Of a stretch of DNA of 23,778 bases, positions 7,367 through 15,019 are shown piece by piece. The notes beneath the pieces are model-generated. The model did not search any database. It was not told where the DNA came from and was given only the letters and a program-made list of their open reading frames with translations. Every line of letters begins with the position of its first letter. The first letter of the stretch is position 1. The DNA comes from CAVPHV01 sp964465915 (GTDB lineage: Bacteria > Actinomycetota > Acidimicrobiia > Spongiisociales > UBA5794), in assembly GCA_964465915.1 (NCBI GenBank), contig CAYXMJ010000022.1, forward strand, positions 1-23,778, read 5' to 3'. The position numbers were made by a program, and so were the translations under genes.

Positions 7367-7924
7367 TTAGTCGACCAATTCTGAGGTGAACACCACCTGG
7401 CAAAACTCTTCGTGGAGCTCCAGCGCCGTCACCCTCGCCAGTTCTCGGGCACGGAGGATCTTCCCGTCCAGCGCGGCAAGGTCAAACGTGTGGGTGGCGT
7501 CAATCACGAACAGCACCTCGTAGCCCATATCACTGGCCATCCTGGCCGTCGTCTCGCAGCACATGTTTGTCTGGATACCGCAGATCGCAATGGCACTGAT
7601 CTCATGCTGGCGCAACCAGGAGTGGAGATCCGGGTCTCCGAAGAACGCCGAATGCACCGACTTCGAAACCAGCAGGTCGGGCTTGCCCTTGATGATGTCT
7701 TTGAACTCGTTGCCCTTGGTTCCGGGGCGCAACGGTGAGTTCAGCGACGTCGAATCGTGTCGCACGTAGACCACGGGCCAACCCTGTTTGCGCCACGCCT
7801 CGAGCAGGAGCTCGACGTTCGGTTCGCAGTTGGGGTTGTTCCGCGGCCCCCAATGCGCCTCGTCATCGAAGCCCTTCTGCACGTCGATCACCAGCAGCGC
7901 AGTGCTGTTCGCCCAGTCGCTCAC
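7367..7924 (-). CDS. Isochorismatase-family cysteine hydrolase (185 aa)
   Basis: This is a soluble Rossmann-like hydrolase of the isochorismatase/nicotinamidase superfamily. The catalytic triad is visible: Asp14 in LVIDVQKGF, Lys88 in VSKSVHSAF and Cys122 in GIQTNMCCETTAR. The GTG start at 7924 is chosen because a strong GGAGG lies 8 bases upstream. The same frame stays open further upstream, but into the neighbouring gene on the same strand. Substrate cannot be told; in this superfamily it ranges from nicotinamide to carbamoyl compounds and isochorismate. It follows the 5-FCL gene after 88 bp and may share its transcript. Confidence 0.9.
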   Translation of the reverse strand: MSDWANSTALLVIDVQKGFDDEAHWGPRNNPNCEPNVELLLEAWRKQGWPVVYVRHDSTSLNSPLRPGTKGNEFKDIIKGKPDLLVSKSVHSAFFGDPDLHSWLRQHEISAIAICGIQTNMCCETTARMASDMGYEVLFVIDATHTFDLAALDGKILRARELARVTALELHEEFCQVVFTSELVD

Positions 7925-7980
7925 GGTCTCGACCCCTCCTCGGATAGAACGCAAGGCACCCGACAACGCTAGTGGGCCGT

Positions 7981-7996
7981 CCCGCCCGGCGGCGGG
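7981..7996 (-). terminator. Short GC hairpin between 5-FCL and isochorismatase genes
   Basis: CCCGCC and GGCGGG form a 6-bp stem with a 4-base loop, 16 bases past the stop of the 5-FCL gene. There is no U-run, so it may be only a weak terminator or a processing site. Confidence 0.3.
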
Positions 7997-8012
7997 CATC
8001 CCCCACTCCGCG

Positions 8013-8582
8013 CTACGCGGTGGCAATAACCCCTTCATCGGTAGCGAGGCACTGCACCTTCTGATCGTGCGGCTCACGGGGTAGTCGATCGACCACCAGG
8101 GCCGCCGGGCACACCCCGACCGTGACGGCACCGGCGGGCAGCCGACTGAGAAGCTCGTCGAAGTACCCGGCACCGCGACCCAGCCGCGTCCCCCACAGAT
8201 CAAATGCCAGCCCGGGCAGGAGAAGCACATCGATATCCCGCGGATCAACCTCGGGTGCGGCGCGATGCGGCTGCAGAAACCCGAGCCGGTGCACCTCGAG
8301 CGGTCCGCCCAACTCATGCACCGTGAGCGCTCCCTCTCGGTCGGGAGTGCGGGTGGCTACAAACTGACAGCCCAATTCCGTGCCTTGGAGAGCTACGAGG
8401 TCGACCTCGTCACCGAGGGGTAGGTAGAGGAGAGCAACGGACGCCTCTTGCAGGGTCGGCCACTGTTCGAGATATGACCGGACCTGGTCGGAGAGTGCAG
8501 CGAAGTCCAACCCGGCGCGGGTGGTCCGAGCCCAGTCTCTCCATTCGTCTTTGCTGCCCCACGATGGCGGTTGGGGGGCCAC
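8013..8582 (-). CDS. 5-formyltetrahydrofolate cyclo-ligase (189 aa)
   Basis: The enzyme converts 5-formyl-THF to 5,10-methenyl-THF with ATP in folate one-carbon metabolism. The diagnostic C-terminal block LPGLAFDLWGTRLGRGAGYFD (about 122-142) is complete and is followed by VDRLPREPHDQKVQ. The N-terminal KDEWRDWARTTRAGL helix matches the usual K...R...R phosphate-binding pattern. Length is normal. The GTG start lies 2 bases after the stop of the upstream SDR gene, so the two are probably coupled. No functional link between SDR and folate enzyme is evident. Confidence 0.92.
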   Translation of the reverse strand: MAPQPPSWGSKDEWRDWARTTRAGLDFAALSDQVRSYLEQWPTLQEASVALLYLPLGDEVDLVALQGTELGCQFVATRTPDREGALTVHELGGPLEVHRLGFLQPHRAAPEVDPRDIDVLLLPGLAFDLWGTRLGRGAGYFDELLSRLPAGAVTVGVCPAALVVDRLPREPHDQKVQCLATDEGVIATA

Positions 8583-8584
8583 TC

Positions 8585-9490
8585 TCAGCCCAACAGCCGG
8601 GGGCCGAGCTTGGCGAATTCGTCCTGCGAGGAGAACGGAACGATGTAGCCGTCTTCGCTGCGGATCAGGTTGAGGTTCTCGGCGACGTCCTCGATCGTCA
8701 ACGGACCTTCGCTATCGGGATGCTGGAAGTAGCCGTCGCACAACCCGATGAAGATGCGGCTGACCGATCCGCCGCCAACCGACCAGATGTCTCCGGTGTA
8801 TTCGCATTCCTCTGAACAGAGGTAGGCAACCGCGGGCGCCACCGACGCCGGATCGAAGCGATCCGCCATGTCACCCAACAACTCCTCGGTCATACGAGTG
8901 CGGGCAATGGGGGCAATGGCGTTGACCTTGATGTTGTACTTAGCCCCCTCCAGCTTCAGAACGTTCATGAGCCCGACCAGACCGGCCTTGGCGGCCCCAT
9001 AGTTGGCCTGACCGAAGTTGCCGAAGAGACCGGACGCCGATGACGTCATGACGATGCGACCGTATCGCGCCTCCTTCATGTGACGGAACGCGGGTTGGGT
9101 GACATAGAAGGCGCCTCGCAGGTGGACATCGAGCACTGTGTTCAGTTCGTTCCATTCCATGTTGGCGAACGAGCGGTCGCGCAGGATACCGGCGTTGTTC
9201 ACCACGATGTCGATGCGCCCGTACTCATCGACTGCTTTCGCAACGATGGCGGCGCCGCCCTCAGGCGTAGCGACGGATGAATGCTCGGCTACGGCTTCTC
9301 CGCCGGCCTCACGTATCTCAGCAACAACATCGTCCGCAGCTGAACTGCTGGCCCCTTCCCCGTGGACCGACCCGCCCAGGTCGTTGACGACGACGGCTGC
9401 GCCGCGGCTTGCGAGCAACAAGGCGTGGGCACGGCCAAGCCCTCCCCCGGCGCCGGTGACGACGGCAACCCGGTCCTGAAAATCGATCAT
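8585..9490 (-). CDS. SDR-family oxidoreductase, (3R)-hydroxyacyl-CoA dehydrogenase-like (301 aa)
   Basis: This is an NAD(P)-dependent short-chain dehydrogenase. The Rossmann motif TGAGGGLG (12-19), NNAG (98-101) and catalytic Ser151, Tyr164 and Lys168 (SSASG...QANYGAAKAG) are intact. The long insert after beta-2 (NDLGGSVHGEGASSS) and FNFGQANY-like active-site region resemble the dehydrogenase domain of the peroxisomal multifunctional enzyme type 2 (HSD17B4). It therefore probably acts on 3-hydroxyacyl-CoA. A C-terminal extension beyond residue 245 is present. The ATG at 9490 is preceded by GGAGGG. No MaoC hydratase, the usual partner, lies next to it. The exact substrate is uncertain. Confidence 0.88.
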   Translation of the reverse strand: MIDFQDRVAVVTGAGGGLGRAHALLLASRGAAVVVNDLGGSVHGEGASSSAADDVVAEIREAGGEAVAEHSSVATPEGGAAIVAKAVDEYGRIDIVVNNAGILRDRSFANMEWNELNTVLDVHLRGAFYVTQPAFRHMKEARYGRIVMTSSASGLFGNFGQANYGAAKAGLVGLMNVLKLEGAKYNIKVNAIAPIARTRMTEELLGDMADRFDPASVAPAVAYLCSEECEYTGDIWSVGGGSVSRIFIGLCDGYFQHPDSEGPLTIEDVAENLNLIRSEDGYIVPFSSQDEFAKLGPRLLG

Positions 9491-9546
9491 CGACCCTCCA
9501 CTTGTGGTGTCCTGCGCCCGCACGATAGCGCCCATCCGCCAGGCCC

Positions 9547-9552
9547 TACTAT
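9547..9552 (+). promoter_or_regulatory. -10 box for a leaderless start (TACTAT)
   Basis: TACTAT ends 7 bases before the ATG at 9560, and no Shine-Dalgarno is present, so transcription probably starts at the start codon itself. The -35 is not clear. Confidence 0.45.
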
Positions 9553-9559
9553 GGACTTC

Positions 9560-9784
9560 ATGGTCCAACCGCTGCGCCCGCCACGAACCCAGCCACCGTT
9601 GTTCAGACGGCTCGGCGTCGTGTTGGCGGCAGGACTGGTGGCGGCAACAGCCTTGATCGCCGGCAACTACGAGGGTCTTGGACCCGCTGCGGAGTCGACC
9701 ACGGTCACTGCCGCGTCGCTGGTGGCACCCCGCCGTCCCATGCACAGCGCCGACCCTGCGGTGACCTCTCCCCGTCTGCCGTAG
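9560..9784 (+). CDS. Small single-pass membrane protein (74 aa), unknown function
   Basis: The product has a basic, Pro-rich cytoplasmic head (about 17 residues, RPPRTQPPLFRR), one membrane helix (about 18-35) and a Thr/Ala/Pro-rich outer tail. I do not recognise a family. ATG at 9560 is preferred over the in-frame ATG at 9551, because the latter overlaps the likely -10 box. A perfect 11-bp hairpin spans its last codons and stop. It precedes the 451-aa anchored protein by 85 bp and has a similar Pro-rich head, but each gene seems to have its own promoter. Confidence 0.55.
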   Translation: MVQPLRPPRTQPPLFRRLGVVLAAGLVAATALIAGNYEGLGPAAESTTVTAASLVAPRRPMHSADPAVTSPRLP

Positions 9785-9793
9785 ACGGGGAGA
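9767..9793 (+). terminator. Perfect 11-bp hairpin across the stop codon of the small membrane protein gene
   Basis: TCTCCCCGTCT and AGACGGGGAGA pair perfectly around a 5-base loop, and the TAG stop spans the loop and second arm. No U-run follows, as is common for actinobacterial terminators. A second, weaker hairpin (GACCGG/CCGGTC) lies at 9800-9815. Confidence 0.6.
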
Positions 9794-9855
9794 CCCGTCG
9801 ACCGGTCGGCCGGTCACTCGTTCCAGCGTCATCGCCACTTGCCGAAACGCACGCC

Positions 9856-9861
9856 TACCAT
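9856..9861 (+). promoter_or_regulatory. -10 box for a leaderless start (TACCAT)
   Basis: TACCAT ends 8 bases before the ATG at 9870, where no Shine-Dalgarno is found. The spacing fits a transcript starting at or next to the start codon. Confidence 0.45.
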
Positions 9862-9869
9862 TCCGGCCA

Positions 9870-11225
9870 ATGGAGGCACGGGACGAGAAGGTCAGAATCC
9901 GGCCGCTCCCCCCCGATCCACCCGAGGGCACTCCCCCGGGTGGGACAGCACGGTCGCCGCGCCGTTGGCTACCCCTCGCCGTCGCGACCGGCGCGCTGGT
10001 TCTGGTCGGGGTGGGCGTCGCGCTGTTGGGCGGTGACACCGACTCGCCGGTCGACGGTGACGGGGCCGGCGGTGCTGTCGCCACGACCACCACAACGACA
10101 ACCATCCCGGCGTTTGCCGAGGACGCCCCATCGACGACGGCCTCGCCCACCACCACGGTGCCACCCACCCTGGAAGGCCTCCTGCCCGGCACCGAATCTG
10201 GACTAACCGCGGTGTTCCGCGACGGGCGCTTTGGAACCGTGGTGCATTGGGAAGCGAAGAGCACCATCCCCACGTTCCTGCCTCTCACCGCGAGGCCGGA
10301 CCTCGCCTCGTTCGACGCCTCCGCACGGTGGCTCGCCTACCTGTCCTTCTTTCGAACCGACGCGAGCCTTCACCTCGGCTTGCCCGCCACGAGTCAACCG
10401 GCACAGTTCATCGGCGTCTCCGGCGCCGCATGGCATCCCGACGACCCGCTTCGCATCGCCTGGACGGCTCACCTGCCGACGGCCGAAACGGCGTACTTGT
10501 ACGAAGGCGTGGCCGACCCCAACACGCAGGAGCTCATGGTGACCCGCCAGGTGGCTGAAGTCTTCCCAACTGAGGCGCTGGTGGCATGGGGAGAATGGGG
10601 ATTCCTCCTCGAGCGCCGCTCCTTTCTCGACCCGGCCTACGCAGTGAGCGTGCCGTTGACCCAAGACCCCAGCAGCTCCCGGCTGGTGGAGTTCGCTTTG
10701 GTGACGGCGCTCGACCTCGAAGGACGACGCATCGCCACGGCCCCGGCAGCCTTCCTTGACGCAACAGACGAAGGCAAGCTGCTCCTCGCCTCGACGGTCG
10801 AGGCCTACGAGGAGGTCATCAGCAACGGTGAAGACCTGACCGGGTTTGGTGTTGACCCGGCCGCCGTGAAACCTGCGCCGAGCGGGATCTTCCTGGCCGA
10901 CCCAGAGCTCGACCTGATCGCCTTCACCACCAGCAGTCCGCTCCTCCCCGAACGCACGCATCTGCTGACCACCGATGGGGAACACGTTATCGAGGCCCAC
11001 CAGGAATCCGGCACGATCACGACCTACGACCTGACCGGGAGGGGGGTTCAAATCGTCTCGCTCGGGCGGCCGGCCGATGTCGTGAGCCTGACTCCGGACG
11101 GTCAGTTTCTCGTCGTTCAAGATACGAGGGGTACCGGCGACCTGATCTTCGTGGACTGGCAGTTCGGCCGCATCATCCCGGTCCCGCTCGGCGTCGGCGT
11201 TGCCGTTGCCATCGATCTCCGTTGA
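9870..11225 (+). CDS. Membrane-anchored protein with beta-propeller-like extracellular domain (451 aa), unknown function
   Basis: The protein has a charged, Pro-rich cytoplasmic head of about 30 residues, one membrane helix (about 33-53), an acidic and Thr-rich linker (VATTTTTTTIPAF, then TTASPTTTVPPT), and a large outer domain from about 105. That domain has repeating strand-turn patterns such as SFDASARWLAYLS, GAAWHPDDPLRIAWT and SLTPDGQFLVVQDTRG. These resemble TolB/WD40-like propeller blades, so a propeller is my best guess, but no named family is secure. There are no enzyme motifs. It likely sits on the outer face of the membrane. Convergent with the DNA glycosylase gene, it leaves only 8 bases between stops. 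Confidence 0.75.
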   Translation: MEARDEKVRIRPLPPDPPEGTPPGGTARSPRRWLPLAVATGALVLVGVGVALLGGDTDSPVDGDGAGGAVATTTTTTTIPAFAEDAPSTTASPTTTVPPTLEGLLPGTESGLTAVFRDGRFGTVVHWEAKSTIPTFLPLTARPDLASFDASARWLAYLSFFRTDASLHLGLPATSQPAQFIGVSGAAWHPDDPLRIAWTAHLPTAETAYLYEGVADPNTQELMVTRQVAEVFPTEALVAWGEWGFLLERRSFLDPAYAVSVPLTQDPSSSRLVEFALVTALDLEGRRIATAPAAFLDATDEGKLLLASTVEAYEEVISNGEDLTGFGVDPAAVKPAPSGIFLADPELDLIAFTTSSPLLPERTHLLTTDGEHVIEAHQESGTITTYDLTGRGVQIVSLGRPADVVSLTPDGQFLVVQDTRGTGDLIFVDWQFGRIIPVPLGVGVAVAIDLR

Positions 11226-11233
11226 TCCATGGG

Positions 11234-12418
11234 TCAGGCGAGCGCGGCCCGCAGCTGGGTCGCGAGGTTCCCGCGGTCTTCGACCACGACATCGCCGAGG
11301 TCGATCCAACCCGCCATCGCGCGGAGCTCCGACGCCAACGCTCGGCCAACCACCGCGGCGTCATAGCCGTCTTCGACGAACGACCCCCGAGCCCAGAGGC
11401 GGCCGCCGGCTCGGTCCGCCTTCAGGTCGACTCGACCGACGAGTTCTCCATCGAGCAGAAACGGCAGCACGTAGTAGCCGTGGATGCGATCTGGCTCTGG
11501 GACGTAGATCTCGATCCGGTAGTAGAACCCAAATAGACGCTCGGTACGGTCACGTTCCCATACGAGTGAATCAAAGGGGCTGAGCAGGGCTGCCCCGCGG
11601 ATCTTTCGAGGCTGCGGCGCGGCGGGGTGCAGGTAGGCGGGCTGCGTCCAACCGGGGACATCGGCCGCGATCAGTTCACCCGATGCCACCAACTCGGCCA
11701 GGATCGGCCGGGCCAGCGGGACCTTCAATCGGTAGTAATCGGTGAGGTCCTTCGCGGTACCGATGCCATGATGAGCGGCACCCAGGAGTAGCAGTTCGCG
11801 GTAAGCATCTTCCCTGGTCGCCGACGGTGCGTTGAGGTACTCAGCGCGGATCACTCGTTCGGGGAGGTCGTACAGACGCCCGAACCGGTGATCGCGATAT
11901 GCGGTGATCCGACCCGAGGCAAACAACCAATCGAGTGCTACTCGGCCTCGGCCGTGACCCCACCACGGACCGGTGCGCGCCCCTGGGTCGGAAAGCTGCG
12001 CCACACTGATCGGCCCGTGTGCCGCGATCTCGTCGTAGACGGTTTCGATGTAGCCGGGGTGCTCAGCCTGGAGGTTGCGGATGCGACCCCACGGTTCGAA
12101 GGCATCCATTCGCCAGCGAAATAGCGGATACCGAGCGGCCGGAAGCAGCGAAGCGGCATGGCCCCAGTATTCGTAGACTTCCCCACTCTCGGAGGTGTAT
12201 CGATCGAGGGCGACCCGGTCATACGGCCCGAGGCGGGCAAACATCGGCAGGTAGTGCGAGCGGCTCAGCACGTTCACGGAGTCCAACTGGAGCGCACCGA
12301 CGTCTCCCATGACCCTCCGGAGGTGACGGATATCGACCCGGCCCTGCGGACGCGCCGTGGCGAAGCCCTGGGCGGCCAGGGCGATACGGCGAGCGGCGGT
12401 GGGTTGGATGGTGACCAC
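11234..12418 (-). CDS. AlkZ/YcaQ-type DNA glycosylase, winged-helix (HTH_42) family (394 aa)
   Basis: This belongs to the winged-helix DNA-binding family that includes Streptomyces AlkZ and E. coli YcaQ, glycosylases that remove bulky alkylated bases and unhook interstrand crosslinks. Evidence is the N-terminal ARRIALAAQGF start, the QLDSVNV segment (Gln44-Leu45-Asp46, the Q-hydrophobic-D catalytic motif seen in the YcaQ branch), SRSHYLPMFARLGPYD, EYWGHAASLLP, and the C-terminal LLSPFDSLVWERDRTERLFGFYYRIEIYVP block. Length fits. The start is a GTG only 47 bp from the divergent plsC-like gene. No biosynthetic cluster for a genotoxin is nearby, so a general repair role is more likely than self-resistance. 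Confidence 0.88.
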   Translation of the reverse strand: MVTIQPTAARRIALAAQGFATARPQGRVDIRHLRRVMGDVGALQLDSVNVLSRSHYLPMFARLGPYDRVALDRYTSESGEVYEYWGHAASLLPAARYPLFRWRMDAFEPWGRIRNLQAEHPGYIETVYDEIAAHGPISVAQLSDPGARTGPWWGHGRGRVALDWLFASGRITAYRDHRFGRLYDLPERVIRAEYLNAPSATREDAYRELLLLGAAHHGIGTAKDLTDYYRLKVPLARPILAELVASGELIAADVPGWTQPAYLHPAAPQPRKIRGAALLSPFDSLVWERDRTERLFGFYYRIEIYVPEPDRIHGYYVLPFLLDGELVGRVDLKADRAGGRLWARGSFVEDGYDAAVVGRALASELRAMAGWIDLGDVVVEDRGNLATQLRAALA

Positions 12419-12453
12419 GGTGGTTCAGTCCCGATAGAGACGGCGAGCGCCGC

Positions 12454-12459
12454 TAAGTT
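12454..12459 (+). promoter_or_regulatory. -10 box for a leaderless start (TAAGTT)
   Basis: TAAGTT ends 6 bases before the ATG of the acyltransferase gene, which lacks a Shine-Dalgarno. The shared 47-bp intergenic space must also hold the glycosylase promoter. Confidence 0.45.
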
Positions 12460-12465
12460 ACCCGC

Positions 12466-13218
12466 ATGAAACAGCGGGTGCTCGCCACGATTCGCACCAT
12501 CATCGCGGTGCCGACGTTCTTCCTGTTCACGCTGGCCGTATCGGCCTACGTGCTGATTGTCGTTGCCGTCCGACCGCACAGCCCGCACGTCGATACCGTG
12601 ATCCAACTGTGGTCCCGCTTGTTCCTCAGCGTTGCGCCCATCACCTGGTCGGTGGAAGGACGCGACCGGGTCGACCCGGCAGCTCAGTACGTCTTCGTGT
12701 CGAACCACCTCTCCAACTTCGACATCCCACTGCTGTTTCGCGCCATCCCCAACCGCATTCGCTACATGGCGAAGGCCGAACTCTTCAAGATCCCCCTCCT
12801 TGCCCAGGCCATGAGCCGCGTTGGCATCATCAAGATCGATCGGGGTGCCGGCCGGGCAGCCCACGCCGGAATCAACCGGGGCGTTGAATTGGCCACCCAG
12901 CAGGGCTATTCGCTCATCGTGTTCCCCGAATCGACCCGGGCGCGCGATGGACAGTTCCACGGCTTCAAGAAAGGCGCGTTCCGCATCGCCATCACCAACG
13001 GGCTTCCCGTCGTCCCAGTGTCGATCTACGGGACCTGGGAGGTGTGGCGACCCGGCGCCTGGGTGTTCTACCCCGGCCGCGCCAAAGTGGTCATCCACGA
13101 TCCGATTCCGGTTGAGGGACTCACGATCGCCGATATCGACACGGTCAGGCAGCAGACCCACGACCTCGTCGAAGCCTCGTTCAACGAGATGCGAGACGAA
13201 GCCGCCGGCCGGTATTGA
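12466..13218 (+). CDS. 1-acyl-sn-glycerol-3-phosphate acyltransferase, PlsC-like (250 aa)
   Basis: This membrane-bound acyltransferase of phospholipid synthesis makes phosphatidic acid from lysophosphatidic acid. An N-terminal hydrophobic helix (about 11-35) anchors it. The four family blocks are present: NHLSNFD (H81-x4-D86 catalytic motif), the IIKIDRG segment near 121, FPESTR (153-158, where Ser replaces the commoner Gly of EGTR) and VPVSI (183-187). Length is typical of PlsC. It seems monocistronic, since its downstream neighbour is convergent. A role on another acceptor lipid cannot be excluded. Confidence 0.92.
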   Translation: MKQRVLATIRTIIAVPTFFLFTLAVSAYVLIVVAVRPHSPHVDTVIQLWSRLFLSVAPITWSVEGRDRVDPAAQYVFVSNHLSNFDIPLLFRAIPNRIRYMAKAELFKIPLLAQAMSRVGIIKIDRGAGRAAHAGINRGVELATQQGYSLIVFPESTRARDGQFHGFKKGAFRIAITNGLPVVPVSIYGTWEVWRPGAWVFYPGRAKVVIHDPIPVEGLTIADIDTVRQQTHDLVEASFNEMRDEAAGRY

Positions 13219-13230
13219 GAACAGGCCCGG

Positions 13231-13455
13231 TCAGTCGATGGAGTCGGCGCCGGTGTCGACCGCACTATCGCCGGTGACGCTGCGACGTTCATGGATGATC
13301 TGATCGAGCCACAACAGCACGGTGGCGAGAGCGGCGCCCGTCCCCACAACAACGGCAACGCCGAGTGCCGGACTGCGCGGCAGCAATACCAGGTAGAGCT
13401 GAGCACCCACCAGCATCGTCCCCAGGACGAGGATCGTGGTGGCAGCAGTTCGCAT
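13231..13455 (-). CDS. Small two-pass membrane protein (74 aa), unknown function
   Basis: Two hydrophobic helices (about 5-25 and 30-49) are joined by a short LPRSP turn, followed by a charged, acidic cytoplasmic tail (DQIIHERRS...). The start at 13455 is preferred because AGGGG lies 9 bases upstream; a longer in-frame start at 13503 has no ribosome site. I do not recognise the family. It lies 12 bp from the end of the convergent acyltransferase gene and downstream of imuB, on the same strand. Confidence 0.6.
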   Translation of the reverse strand: MRTAATTILVLGTMLVGAQLYLVLLPRSPALGVAVVVGTGAALATVLLWLDQIIHERRSVTGDSAVDTGADSID

Positions 13456-13499
13456 CGTGCTGTACCCCTTCGTTCTTCTCAGGGTATGTGATCGACCGT

Positions 13500-13516
13500 T
13501 CAACCCGAAGGGTTGA
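13500..13516 (-). terminator. Hairpin after imuB
   Basis: TCAACCC and GGGTTGA form a perfect 7-bp stem with a 3-base loop, 15 bases beyond the imuB stop. There is no U-run, so termination strength is uncertain. Confidence 0.45.
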
Positions 13517-13531
13517 GGAATGCCTGGCGCT

Positions 13532-15019
13532 TCAGTCGTATACCCCGGTCAGGAAGGTGCGCTCGCCACTCACTTCGCAGAGGAAGGCCCCGGCGGAGGT
13601 CACAATCTGATAGCGATCACCGGGTCCCTCACCTTGCCACCAACGCCCCATCAGCCGCCACGGTCCCGCCCATGACAGCACGGGTTCCCAACGTGACCCC
13701 AGCCGGATCCGAACCGGCATCCCTGCCTCCCAATCGACTTCCAGCGGTACCGGCTCGGGGGGAACCAACGCTGGTGACGGCGTCGGGGTCTGCCCCGGCC
13801 ATGGAGCCGCCGGGTCGCGTTCGGGTTGTGGCACCTCCTCACCCCAGCGGTACCAAGCCACCCGCTCTGCGGGGTCACGGCCCCCCTGCGGGATCGCCTG
13901 GAGCACGCCGTCCATGCCCACGATTGCCTGGGCCTGGGTCAGCACCCGATCCGCTTCAGCCGCACTCCGGGCGTCTTCATGCAGCGCCAACTGGCGGCCC
14001 CCTCCGGAGACATCGGCGGGTGCGATTCGTAACCGAACCAGGCCGCCCCGTATCCCCGGCCCACTGCGAAACCTGGCGTGGTCGAGCCACGCCCGCAGCT
14101 GCCAGCGCACTCGTTCGGCGACGGCTTCCTCGGTGAACGGATCCAGGCTGCGCCAGGTTCGAATCCGAATGGACCCATCATCGGCTTCCGCCTCGATCTC
14201 TACCCGATGGGGAGCAACCCCATGAGCTTCGAGCTCCATCATGAGTCGGTGGGCGAGCCCCCTCGCCTCGAACGCGGCCTGTTCCAGACTCTCCAACGGT
14301 GGCGCAAACCGGTCTACGACCGAGAGGTTGGCCGGAATCTGACGCGGGTTGGCCGGGCGATCATCACCATGTGCCAGGCGGTGCGCGGCCAGCCCATCGG
14401 GGCCAAAGCGAGAGACGATGGCTTCCCGGGGCAACTGGGACAACTCCCCCAGCGTGGTGATCCCCAGCCAGCGAAACGTCGCGGCAAGCTCCTCCTTGCC
14501 GAGAGTGGCGATGTCGAGCGAGCCGAGGAAAGCCGTGTCGTCGGTGACGATATGGATCGGGTCCTCAGCTGTGGCGAGATCAGCGGCGCGTCGAGCTGCA
14601 AATGGCCCGGCAGCGAGACCAAGTCGATACCCCGAGCCGGTGAGGGCATCAACCTCTTTGGCGGCCCTCGTCACCAGCGCCTCCTCGCTGCCGAAGTAGC
14701 GAACGGCTCCGGTGACGGGAGCGAGGGCCAAGCCGGGTGTCACTACCTCAACGCGTGGAATCAGCTCTTCGATCGTGGCAACGACCGGTTCGAAGCGGGC
14801 CGCGTCGGCACCCGGGTCTGCCACGACGGTGCACACCACCGGGCAGACCGCCTCCGCCTCACGACGCCGCATACCAATCTGGACCCCGGCATCCGCCGCC
14901 AGTTGATTGAGTGCGATGACCCGGTTGTCCTCGCCAACGGCCTGACAGGGGCTACCCGGCGGCGCGTCTGGCCGACGTAGCGGCCAGTCGGGGTACCAGA
15001 CGCACAGCGTCCGCTCCAT
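13532..15019 (-). CDS. imuB: ImuB, catalytically inactive Y-family DNA polymerase homologue (495 aa)
   Basis: ImuB is the adaptor of the actinobacterial mutasome, bridging the beta clamp, ImuA/ImuA' and the error-prone polymerase DnaE2. The N-terminus LCVWYPDWPLRR is typical of ImuB, where the metal-binding acidic residue of active Y-family polymerases is lost. Further on are the palm/thumb-like regions (for example GAVRYFGSEEAL) and a long C-terminal part with VDWEAGMPVRIRLG. The ATG at 15019 is preceded by AGGTGGAGG, though at a tight 3-base spacing; an upstream TTG at 15034 is less likely. The gene overlaps imuA by 68 bases. dnaE2 is not in the window. Confidence 0.9.
   Translation of the reverse strand: MERTLCVWYPDWPLRRPDAPPGSPCQAVGEDNRVIALNQLAADAGVQIGMRRREAEAVCPVVCTVVADPGADAARFEPVVATIEELIPRVEVVTPGLALAPVTGAVRYFGSEEALVTRAAKEVDALTGSGYRLGLAAGPFAARRAADLATAEDPIHIVTDDTAFLGSLDIATLGKEELAATFRWLGITTLGELSQLPREAIVSRFGPDGLAAHRLAHGDDRPANPRQIPANLSVVDRFAPPLESLEQAAFEARGLAHRLMMELEAHGVAPHRVEIEAEADDGSIRIRTWRSLDPFTEEAVAERVRWQLRAWLDHARFRSGPGIRGGLVRLRIAPADVSGGGRQLALHEDARSAAEADRVLTQAQAIVGMDGVLQAIPQGGRDPAERVAWYRWGEEVPQPERDPAAPWPGQTPTPSPALVPPEPVPLEVDWEAGMPVRIRLGSRWEPVLSWAGPWRLMGRWWQGEGPGDRYQIVTSAGAFLCEVSGERTFLTGVYD

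Noticed and set aside
9491..10288. Upstream extension of the SDR gene
   Set aside because: It runs opposite the small membrane and propeller-like genes and has no SDR content; the Rossmann motif begins right after the ATG at 9490.
13680..13740. tRNA-like GGATCCGAACC and, near 14155, GGTTCGAATCC stretches
   Set aside because: They lie inside imuB and no acceptor stem or cloverleaf arms can be drawn around them.
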